A DNA stretch of 33,861 nucleotides from Candidatus Zhuqueibacterota bacterium. Its GTDB lineage: Bacteria > Zhuqueibacterota > Zhuqueibacteria > Residuimicrobiales > Residuimicrobiaceae. The stretch spans positions 1 through 33,861 of the forward strand of contig CAUJEL010000065.1 in the NCBI GenBank assembly GCA_963169875.1. Reading direction: 5' to 3'. Made by a program: the position numbers and the translations under genes. The notes under the pieces were generated by a model. It ran no database searches. It was not told where the DNA came from and saw nothing but the letters and a program-made list of their open reading frames with translations. Positions within the stretch are counted from its first letter, which is position 1. Every line of letters begins with the position of its first letter. This document shows positions 26,612 through 33,861 of this stretch, in pieces.

Positions 26612-27685
26612 ATGATAAACAGGTTTCACTTCATTCGCGCAGTCCTCATTTTTGGACTCGTTTGCTCGCTGCCTCTGGCTGCACAGCGTCGGGTGTATAA
26701 CCTGCCCGATCTCGAAGGACGTTTGACCCTGAAATGCGATTTGCACCTCCATACCGTCTTTTCCGATGGGGAGGTCTGGCCCAATGTCCGTGTTGCGGAA
26801 GCCTGGCGCGACGGGCTCGATGCCATTGCCATCACCGATCATATCGAATACCAACCCCACAAAGCGTATGTGCCGACGGACCACAACGCCGCATGGAAGC
26901 TCACTGAGGCCGCGGCGCGCGAGCGCAACATCCTGCTGATCCAGGGCGCAGAGATCACCCGCAAAATGCCGCCCGGACATTTCAACGCGCTTTTTATTTC
27001 CGATGCAACCAAACTCGACCAGCCGGATTTTCTCAACGTCATCGAAGAAGCAATAAAACAGGGCGCCTTCATCCTCTGGAACCATCCTGGCTGGAAAGCC
27101 CAGGAGCCGGACGGGATTCCCAAACTCTATGAAATCCACCATCAGCTTCTGGAAAAAGGCTGGATGCACGGTATTGAATTCTACAACTATGATGAATATT
27201 ATCCCCTGGTGCTGGAATTCTGCAAAACATACAAACTGGCGGTCATGGGCAACAGCGACATGCACGGCCTTATCAGCGAGGAATATATCAAATCACCGGC
27301 TGATCATCGCCCCATGACGCTGGTATTCGCCAGGGAGCGCAGCAGCGAATCCGTGCGCGAGGCGCTCTTCCAGGGCGAAACGCTGGTGTGGTTTGGGGAG
27401 CAGTTGGCTGGCCGCGAGGATTTGGCGCATGCCTTCTTCATGAAAAGCATCACGGTGGGCAAACCCTTTTTCGAGGATGCGAAAAATCGATTTATGGAAA
27501 TAACCAATCACAGTGACATCCCCTGGCAACTCATCAATGGCGTCGCCGGAGCGCCGGCGGCCATCACATTGCCAGCCCATGCCATCACCCGCGTGGTGAT
27601 CGCAAAGACTTTTACAGGTGCTTTGGAATATGATGTGAAGAATATCCTGACGGGTGAGAACACAGTGCTGCATGGTATATTGTGA
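26612..27685 (+). CDS. Exported PHP-domain phosphoesterase (Sb-PDE type)
   Basis: 357 residues with signal peptide (MINRFHFIRAVLIFGLVCSL ending LAAQ). The PHP metal-binding motifs are complete: CDLHLHTVFSDG, AITDHIEY, QGAEITR, WNHPGW and GNSDMHG. The length and layout, including a C-terminal beta-rich extension after about 270, fit the group related to the Sphingobium haloalkylphosphate diesterase (Sb-PDE). It would hydrolyse phosphate esters outside the cytoplasm using two or three metal ions. An AAGGAACTC site precedes the ATG. Divergent to the GH26 mannanase under a shared palindrome, which hints that the substrate comes with the polysaccharide diet, possibly phosphomannan; inferred only. 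Confidence 0.9.
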   Translation: MINRFHFIRAVLIFGLVCSLPLAAQRRVYNLPDLEGRLTLKCDLHLHTVFSDGEVWPNVRVAEAWRDGLDAIAITDHIEYQPHKAYVPTDHNAAWKLTEAAARERNILLIQGAEITRKMPPGHFNALFISDATKLDQPDFLNVIEEAIKQGAFILWNHPGWKAQEPDGIPKLYEIHHQLLEKGWMHGIEFYNYDEYYPLVLEFCKTYKLAVMGNSDMHGLISEEYIKSPADHRPMTLVFARERSSESVREALFQGETLVWFGEQLAGREDLAHAFFMKSITVGKPFFEDAKNRFMEITNHSDIPWQLINGVAGAPAAITLPAHAITRVVIAKTFTGALEYDVKNILTGENTVLHGIL

Positions 27686-27741
27686 TCTGAAGAAAAAAGG
27701 CACGGGCGTAAACATGGCAGAAAGGGCAAAAAATATAAAAA

Positions 27742-27754
27742 TGTCATCCTGAAA
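27742..27754 (+). repeat. Dispersed word TGTCATCCTGAAA
   Basis: Short match to the words at 127-139 and (reverse strand) 3271-3297. Between the convergent PHP and GH3 genes (27686-27913) nothing else is recognised, and no clear terminator is visible. Confidence 0.35.
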
Positions 27755-27913
27755 GGACCTTTTAACATCCGCGGCCATATTTTGAAAATGCCAAAATCGG
27801 CGAGTTACAGGCTTGACAGTTACCCATCTCCGTCCCACGGTCCTACATGGCTCAGCCGGCCGACCGCGGTGGCGGACTACTATAGAAATTACATTTTTGC
27901 CCCGCGACCAACC

Positions 27914-30592
27914 CTACAATATTTGCACCGTCTCCCGCAGCCGCAGATCGCGACTGGAACCACCCACATAGAGGCGCACCGGCCCCGGTTCCAAAACGGA
28001 GTTCAATTCCTTATCCAGTATCCTGAACTGGCTGGCACCCAACGCGAATGCCACCTGTTTGCGTTCGCCCGGACGCAGGTGCAACCGCTGAAAAGCCACA
28101 AGCTCAATCACCGGTTGTGATACCGGGGAGAGCAGATGACTTTTATAAAGCTGCACCACCTCATCCCCGGCCCGCGAGCCGGTATTGGTAATGCAGCAAC
28201 TGAGGCGCAGCGAGTCACCGGACCCGATGGCCATTTTATCCAGCTGCAATTCCTCATAGGCAAAGGTGGTGTAGCTGAGACCGTAGCCAAAGGGAAAGAG
28301 CGGCTCTCCAGGCAGATCATAATATCGGTCGAGCCGACCTGTGGGCTTGTGATTATACATCAGCGGCAGCTGACCTTCGGATAACGGGAATGTAATCGGC
28401 AGACGGCCGGCGGGATTGTAATCGCCGAACAGCACATCCGCCACGGCATGGCCCCCCTCCTGCCCCGGATACCAGACATCCAGGACACCGGCCACTTGAT
28501 CGATCCAGTCGCCCATGGTCACCGCGCTGCCGCCGCTGATGACCACGACGGTCGGCGTACCTGTGGCCGCAACCGCGCGGATCAATTCTCCCTGACGGCC
28601 AGGCAGATGCAGAAACGCCCGATCCATGCCTTCCCCCTCTATCAATCCAACCACCACCACCGCGGTCTGGCTCTGTCTGGCGGCAGCCACAGCCTCGGCG
28701 ATGGCTATATCATCCTGTTTTTGCACGCCATAATCCCAGATGAACTTGAGCCGGGCATTGCCGCCACGTTCGTGATATTCTATCTTGATCCGGTATTTGA
28801 GTCCGCGTTGAAATTGGAAGGGTACCATCGTCTGGCGGTAAGAGCCTTTTTTCCAGTGGTCGATCAGCAACGAATCGTCCAAATAGAGCCGGAAACCATC
28901 CGTGCCCTGCAAACCGATGCGTATCAGGCCATCACATGGCGCCTCCAGATACCCCTTCCAGCGGACGCTGTACCAGTCAAAGGGGATGGCCGGATCAGGA
29001 GAGAACAGGGTCCAGCTGAAATCCAGTTTTTCATCGATGCGGGAAATCCTGGCCGTCCCGGCAAAATCCGGATTATCCCAATAAGCGGCTGACAGTCCAT
29101 TCCTGATCTGCCCCTTTTCCTCATGAGACAGATGTGAAGCAGGCACAACCTGCGCGAATAGTTCTTCGCGCTGGCAGCCAGGGGCCACCGTGATTAGCAC
29201 GTGATCCCCCAATTTTTCGCGAATGCCTTCGAGGATGGAAACCGGGGCGATGCCCGGTCCGCTGTACCCCCCCAGGCGTGCGGCATTAGCGTCCGGGCCG
29301 ATGACGGCGAGTGTTGTCAAATTCTTGGCGAGCGGAAGAACGTCCGCGGCATTTTTCAGCAGGATGATGGATTCGCGCGCCGCTTCTTTGGCCAACTCCT
29401 TATGGCTGGCGTGACCATTCCATAGAGCGGCTTGCGCTGGATCGACATAGGGGTCTTCGAACAATCCCAGTTGGAATTTGGCGCGCAGTACCCTGGCCAC
29501 GGCGCTGTCCACCGCAGCCGCTGCGATGGGCTGATCCGCCAGGGCGGGCGCATAGAAGAGCGGAAAATGCGCCGGTGTGGTCTGGAACAGGACATCAAGA
29601 CCGTTTTCCAGGGCGAAGCGGGCCGATTCAGCGTACCCCGGCGTGAGGCGGTGGAGATCGTTGATGCCGCCGACCGCGCCCGCATCGGAGATGACGAACC
29701 CCTGGAAGCCATACTCATCGCGGAGCAAGGTGTGCAGCAGCCAGTCATTGGCGCTGCACGGCAGGCCATTCAGTGAATTGTAAGAAATCATCAGGGAGCG
29801 GCTGCCGCCTTGCTGAAAACAGGCTTTAAAGGGCGGCAGATAAACCTCCCGGAGACGGCGTTCATTGAATTCCACCGGATAACTGTCGCGGCCGCCGTCC
29901 CCATGATTGGCGAGAAAATGCTTCGGCGTGGTGATCACGCCCAGCTTTTCGAAGGCGCTGACAAAGGCCGTCCCCATGGCAGCGGATAAAAAGGGATCCT
30001 CCCCATAGGTTTCCTCCACGCGGCCCCAGCGCACATCGGTGGCGACATTGACCACCGGACTGAGGATCTGGCGGATGCCGCGCGAACGCGTTTCCCGCGA
30101 AATGGCCTCCGCTACCTTTCCCATGAGATTGACATTGAACGTGGCGGACAGACCAATGGACTGCGGGAACGCCGTGGCGCCTTCCCGCACCAGTCCATGC
30201 AGCGCTTCATCGAACGCAATGATGGGGATGCCCAGCCGGGTCTCCTCGACAAAATAATGCTGGATGGCATTGATTTTCTCCGCAGCCACCTTGGCGCTGC
30301 CCGAGGGATCATGGCGCAGCAGCTGTTCAGCGACACCGCTGCCCTGAGCCGTAGTGCCGACCTGCAAACCGAAGACGCCATGGCGATAGACCTCTTTTCC
30401 CTCCTGCAGATCGCCGGGCGTCATGAAAAGCTGCCACAGCTTTTCCTCCAGAGTCATTCGCGAGAGCAGATCCTGCACCCGCGTTTCAATCTTCAATTGC
30501 GGATTCTGGTAAGGGAATGGTTTATCCTGCGCCCGCAGTTGCACCGCGCAGGCCAGAGAGAGGAAAATGATCAGTCGAACAGGATATCTCAT
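27914..30592 (-). CDS. GH3 beta-glycosidase with inserted PA14 domain
   Basis: 892 residues with signal peptide (MRYPVRLIIFLSLACAVQLR). GH3 N-terminal barrel (about 35-390): AFDEALHGLVREGATAFPQS, RWGRVEETYGEDP, KHFLANHGDGGRD and nucleophile Asp303 in GFVISDAGAV. The C-terminal alpha/beta sandwich is interrupted by a PA14 domain (about 495-640: AAYWDNPDFAG, GTDGFRLYLDDSLLIDHW, RIKIEYHERGGNARLKFIWD), a sugar-binding insert seen in beta-glucosidases, and a fibronectin-III-like domain ends the chain. The nucleophile motif reads SDAG rather than the frequent SDWG. Probably releases glucose or xylose/mannose from oligosaccharides; lies on the same strand downstream of GH38 with a 296-bp gap. Confidence 0.94.
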   Translation of the reverse strand: MRYPVRLIIFLSLACAVQLRAQDKPFPYQNPQLKIETRVQDLLSRMTLEEKLWQLFMTPGDLQEGKEVYRHGVFGLQVGTTAQGSGVAEQLLRHDPSGSAKVAAEKINAIQHYFVEETRLGIPIIAFDEALHGLVREGATAFPQSIGLSATFNVNLMGKVAEAISRETRSRGIRQILSPVVNVATDVRWGRVEETYGEDPFLSAAMGTAFVSAFEKLGVITTPKHFLANHGDGGRDSYPVEFNERRLREVYLPPFKACFQQGGSRSLMISYNSLNGLPCSANDWLLHTLLRDEYGFQGFVISDAGAVGGINDLHRLTPGYAESARFALENGLDVLFQTTPAHFPLFYAPALADQPIAAAAVDSAVARVLRAKFQLGLFEDPYVDPAQAALWNGHASHKELAKEAARESIILLKNAADVLPLAKNLTTLAVIGPDANAARLGGYSGPGIAPVSILEGIREKLGDHVLITVAPGCQREELFAQVVPASHLSHEEKGQIRNGLSAAYWDNPDFAGTARISRIDEKLDFSWTLFSPDPAIPFDWYSVRWKGYLEAPCDGLIRIGLQGTDGFRLYLDDSLLIDHWKKGSYRQTMVPFQFQRGLKYRIKIEYHERGGNARLKFIWDYGVQKQDDIAIAEAVAAARQSQTAVVVVGLIEGEGMDRAFLHLPGRQGELIRAVAATGTPTVVVISGGSAVTMGDWIDQVAGVLDVWYPGQEGGHAVADVLFGDYNPAGRLPITFPLSEGQLPLMYNHKPTGRLDRYYDLPGEPLFPFGYGLSYTTFAYEELQLDKMAIGSGDSLRLSCCITNTGSRAGDEVVQLYKSHLLSPVSQPVIELVAFQRLHLRPGERKQVAFALGASQFRILDKELNSVLEPGPVRLYVGGSSRDLRLRETVQIL

Positions 30593-30690
30593 ACTGGTCC
30601 ATCTTATTAGGTTATCTGCAACAATGAAATTGCCATCGTGAGTTAATATCCCGGAGCCCTGTAAATTTACTGGCTGAGATCAGATGCATG

Positions 30691-30776
30691 CACCTCATGG
30701 GTGAACTGAATCAGTGCCATCCGGATTCTGTGTTACCTCAACCTTCTTATTCAAGTGTGTTCACCATAAGGGTGAA
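30691..30776 (-). promoter_or_regulatory. Pair of CACC-N5-GGTGAA dyads upstream of GH3
   Basis: CACCTCATGGGTGAACTGAA (30691-30710) and CACCATAAGGGTGAATTGAA (30762-30781) share 16 of 20 bases, each with dyad CACC-N5-GGTG, 71 bp apart. Their place 100-190 bp before the GH3 start fits a sugar-responsive regulator site. The rest of the 30593-30888 gap has no gene. Confidence 0.45.
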
Positions 30777-30854
30777 TTGAAATGATCTCAGGACGATCGC
30801 TAACACCGAATCGGGGTGCCATACTTATCATTGACAACATTTTTTAAAATAATG

Positions 30855-30889
30855 AACCTGCACCATAGTAAACTATCATTGCGCAGGTT
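30855..30889 (-). terminator. Possible terminator after GH38
   Basis: AACCTGC and GCAGGTT pair across a 21-nt loop that itself can fold (ATAG/CTAT). Read on the minus strand it follows the GH38 stop codon directly and is trailed by ATTATTTT. A weak stem. Confidence 0.4.
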
Positions 30890-33861
30890 TATTTCCACAA
30901 ACGCACGAACTTAATCTCATGGGGCTTGAATGTGAGATTTGATATTCCTTTTTCCACCATACCCAACGCATCCGTCTCTTCAAGTTTCCAGATAGCATTT
31001 TTGTCGCTCAACTCGAGCTTCGTCGGCTCTCCATCGATTTCGCGCAGCTGCAGCAGCACGCCGCGTTCGTATGGTGTGCTGGCCACCAGCAGGACGCTGG
31101 CGGGTTTGAAAGGCCATAGCGAAAGATTTGCGCTACCTTGCCGCGGCGCGGGCGAGGCCGGAAGAACCCTGGAGGCGAACGGCGTACGCGCGTTCCAGCC
31201 AAAACGGCTGGCCCAGGCGCTGGAGTTGTCAGCAGTCGATGTCAATACATACGTCCAGGTTATTTCGCCCTCCTGCGCGGCGCGAAAGTTGGTGGTCCAA
31301 TAGTTGTTGAGCACCCAGGAAAAAATCTGCTGACTCTGCGGTCTGGCGTCCCGTTGGTAGCGGCCGGTGTTAATGGCGCCGAACTGCATGAGCGGCACTT
31401 CATTGCTCACCAGCACAATTTGCGCCTGATCATTGCGCACCCGGGCATAATTTTGCACCGTGTTCCAATCGGACGCCGTGCCCTGCAACTGATTTACCCC
31501 CGGGGAGACCTCGCCGCCCTGAGCCTCAAAGAAAAGTCCGCCATCCGCGAGCGCGAAGGGAAAGGCCACATAGACAGCCTCGGGATCGGTCACCGCGCTT
31601 TTCCGGGCCTTGAAATGCAGTTCGATACGCTTGATTTTTTTATACATTCGCAGTTCGCATTGCACCGGGATTTCGCCGGTGAATCCGGCGCTTGTGCCCC
31701 TGATGATCAGGCTCTGCCAGATGGGACCGTCCACCCCCGGTTCGACGTGCACATGTGCCAGCGCCGTGCGGGTATGATCGCCAAGACGCAGCTCCTCCAT
31801 GGGGTGACGGTCGGCGAGGCGTTCGTAGATGAACTCGCCCAGCTGCCATTGGCGCTGCGGATCGAGGAGATCGCAGCCGAGCTCGCGGTCGAAGAGACGG
31901 CGAATGGCGCCTTTTTCCGCATCCACTTCGATCTCATAGAAATCATTTTTAATGACGCCCTGTTCGGCTGTAAAGGCGGGCGGCAGCGGCCGGTTCTTCT
32001 TCTCCACCATAATGCGATAGGTTTTGTAACCCAGCGCCGGAATATCCTCCACCCACAGTGCCCAGTGGTTGCCCTCGGCGCGGCTGCTGATGGCCTGAAC
32101 GGCGATTTCCACGCCGTGTTCATCGACGAGCTTAAAGTCAACCTCCTTGGGGAGAATCTGGTTATCCATGTAAACCACGTGCAAGCCCGAGCGCGCCCAG
32201 TTCAGGGTGTTAAAAACAACCAGGGTTGGCACATCGGCGGGGGCGAGAAAGCTCTGCAGCTGTCCCATGGCGGCTTCCTTGAGCAGCCGGGACTGCATCA
32301 CCGCCTGCCACACATAGGAGGATTTTTCCGACCACTGCACCTGGCTGTTTTCGGCAAGCGGATCGGTGATGCTTTCCGCGGCGCCGAAGGTATGTTCGTT
32401 ATAAAAGTTGAGCAGCTCCGCCACTTCATTGATGCGGCGCAGCGTAGTCTCGGGAATCTGCGCGCCCTGAAGCCGGGCCATGGATAAGAGTCCCTGGTTG
32501 ACGAGGAGATCCGCCTGGGTGGTGCGGCCTGCCGCGGTCTCGCGCATGGCGCAGCCATAGCCGTCGGTCCACCAGTCCGGCCAGGCCGCGCGATAGACGT
32601 CCAACTGGCCGCCGTAATTCTGCTCCACCTGATCGAGAAACTCGTGCGCTGTGGCGCTCTTCAGCCGCGGATAGATATATTTGTCATTCCATTTCCGGAT
32701 CAATTCCGATGCGGTGGTCGAGGGCGGCGCGTTATCCGTGCCATAGCCGCTGAACTGCATGCTGACGAAATCGTACTGGTAGCCATCCTGTACCAGTTTG
32801 TCGAGATAGTGCGACAGGCCGTCCTCAAAGGGTTCGAGGGGCCCGGCCAGGAGTCCGATCAAGTTACCCGTCATATAGTGGTCGGCGCGAAATGCCAGCA
32901 CCCGTTTTCCGGACGGCGATTCCCACCAGAAGGCGGTGGGCACAGCAAAGGGCTTCAGGGCGCGATGGGTGTTGATGCCGGAAGTGACATATTTAACGCC
33001 CAGGTCGCTGAAATAATCCACCAGACACCAGGCAAAGCCGTTGACATCGTTCTGCATGGCGGTGTACACGGGGAATCCCATCTTTTTGAAGGCGCGCACC
33101 GGATCGAGCGAATGCCGCAGGCTGTTTTCATCGGCCACTTCGGCCCAGTTGAGCAGTTGTGCAGTGATTTCGATGCGTCCCTCCTGCACCCGTCTTTTAA
33201 GCCGGGCGATTTGCTCAGCAGGACGCATCTTGAGATATTCGCGCACCGCCCAGGAAGTCTCGCAGGTCCAGCGGAATTTGGCCTCATCGGGATAGGCGTC
33301 GGTCTGATCGCAATAGTCCAGGGCATAGTCGATATAGCGGATGTGCTCGGCGAGGATATCCGTTTGCGGCCGGGTATATCCGATATCGGTGTGGGTGTGC
33401 TGCACCAAATAGACTGTCCACGGTTTGACCGGCTTGAGCGTGATGGACCGGGTTTGTTTGATGCCCTCGATTTCGATGTGCACTTTTTTTTCGGCCGGAC
33501 TTGATACTGCTTTCAGTTTGAGGGTGTCCCGCGTGACGCCGAATTTGACGGGAATCTTAAGCGGCGGCAGGTCGTCCACCTGAATGGTGGCAACGGCCGG
33601 CGCGCCGAGGTGGATAAAAACCACTTCGAGGGGCTGATGGGGCTCTCCTTCTCCGCGCAATAAAAGGCCGGGCGAGAACAGGGAGATGCTCTCAGCCACA
33701 TTGGCTTGATAGGTCATGACCCAGGCCGTGCTCCCGGCCGCCTCACCCTGGATGTGCAAGGTGAGGGGCTCGCCGGATGTGAGTCCTTGCGCGGAGAGGT
33801 GGAGCTGCATGAATCCGAAATGATCGCCATAGCGATCGACCGACAGAGTCCTGAAAACCAG
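30889..33861 (-). CDS. GH38 alpha-mannosidase, 5' end outside the window
   Basis: About 990 codons visible; the frame has no stop up to the window edge, so the start lies further right (an ATG at 33810 is internal, preceded in frame by RTLSVDRYGDHFGF). A beta-rich N-terminal region precedes the GH38 barrel: metal-binding HTHTDIGYT, FRWTCETSWAVREYL, nucleophile Asp in AMQNDVNGFAWCL, YVTSGINTHRALKP and FRADHYMTG. The late beta-sandwich domain has FYEIEVDAEKGAIRRLFDRE, usual for class II mannosidases. The enzyme removes alpha-linked mannose from glycans or mannans. Whether it has a signal peptide cannot be seen. Likely functions with GH26, GH3 and GH2. Confidence 0.93.
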   Translation of the reverse strand: MVFRTLSVDRYGDHFGFMQLHLSAQGLTSGEPLTLHIQGEAAGSTAWVMTYQANVAESISLFSPGLLLRGEGEPHQPLEVVFIHLGAPAVATIQVDDLPPLKIPVKFGVTRDTLKLKAVSSPAEKKVHIEIEGIKQTRSITLKPVKPWTVYLVQHTHTDIGYTRPQTDILAEHIRYIDYALDYCDQTDAYPDEAKFRWTCETSWAVREYLKMRPAEQIARLKRRVQEGRIEITAQLLNWAEVADENSLRHSLDPVRAFKKMGFPVYTAMQNDVNGFAWCLVDYFSDLGVKYVTSGINTHRALKPFAVPTAFWWESPSGKRVLAFRADHYMTGNLIGLLAGPLEPFEDGLSHYLDKLVQDGYQYDFVSMQFSGYGTDNAPPSTTASELIRKWNDKYIYPRLKSATAHEFLDQVEQNYGGQLDVYRAAWPDWWTDGYGCAMRETAAGRTTQADLLVNQGLLSMARLQGAQIPETTLRRINEVAELLNFYNEHTFGAAESITDPLAENSQVQWSEKSSYVWQAVMQSRLLKEAAMGQLQSFLAPADVPTLVVFNTLNWARSGLHVVYMDNQILPKEVDFKLVDEHGVEIAVQAISSRAEGNHWALWVEDIPALGYKTYRIMVEKKNRPLPPAFTAEQGVIKNDFYEIEVDAEKGAIRRLFDRELGCDLLDPQRQWQLGEFIYERLADRHPMEELRLGDHTRTALAHVHVEPGVDGPIWQSLIIRGTSAGFTGEIPVQCELRMYKKIKRIELHFKARKSAVTDPEAVYVAFPFALADGGLFFEAQGGEVSPGVNQLQGTASDWNTVQNYARVRNDQAQIVLVSNEVPLMQFGAINTGRYQRDARPQSQQIFSWVLNNYWTTNFRAAQEGEITWTYVLTSTADNSSAWASRFGWNARTPFASRVLPASPAPRQGSANLSLWPFKPASVLLVASTPYERGVLLQLREIDGEPTKLELSDKNAIWKLEETDALGMVEKGISNLTFKPHEIKFVRLWK

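Overview
The window looks like a chromosome fragment of a mid-to-high-GC, Gram-negative-type bacterium of the FCB superphylum (Calditrichota, KSB1 or Ignavibacteria-like). The main evidence is a secreted protein ending in a type IX secretion sorting domain with the NYPNPFN signature (near 7440-7711), many signal-peptide or lipoprotein glycoside hydrolases, and a large multiheme c-type cytochrome. The lineage is an inference. No tRNA, rRNA, CRISPR array or intact transposon was seen.

Left part (1-8200): on the minus strand a TTG-initiated alpha/beta hydrolase fused to a His-rich C-terminal region, then a LacZ-type GH2 beta-galactosidase. Divergent to them is a carbohydrate-binding/beta-propeller T9SS protein whose frame is broken at an A5 run. 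A 500-bp gap follows with two copies of a hairpin repeat.

Middle part (8200-16100): a DASS-family anion transporter, then a scar zone (a RadC N-terminal stub, an unidentified broken frame, a ParE-type toxin-antitoxin pair and a second frameshifted gene fragment). After that come a P1-family self-processing peptidase, a RidA-like deaminase, a small membrane protein, a URO-D-family protein on the minus strand, and an NSS sodium symporter with a MetS-like 35-residue partner.

Regulated respiratory module (16400-20870), the most interesting part: a PAS-AAA+-Fis sigma54 activator with a three-Cys PAS motif is followed by a near-perfect -24/-12 promoter (TGGCAC-N5-TTGCA). That promoter drives a TPR protein, an eleven-heme lipoprotein cytochrome and a tandem-rhodanese lipoprotein, ending at a strong terminator. 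A 15-bp site resembling AAACAAATTGTTTCA occurs once before the activator and twice upstream of the sigma54 promoter, which suggests autoregulation plus enhancer binding. The cytochrome frame contains one in-frame TGA followed at 10 nt by a 17-nt hairpin resembling a bacterial SECIS element. It is either a selenocysteine cytochrome or a nonsense mutation/sequence error.

Right part (21000-33861): a GT4 glycosyltransferase, a secreted M28 peptidase with an M19-like tail, then a mannan/hemicellulose set: GH26 mannanase, PHP phosphoesterase, GH3 with an inserted PA14 domain, and GH38 alpha-mannosidase (running off the window). GH26 and PHP diverge from a shared palindrome that carries both -35 boxes. 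Two similar CACC-N5-GGTG dyads lie upstream of GH3. With GH2, these enzymes would take manno- and galacto-configured polysaccharides down to monosaccharides.
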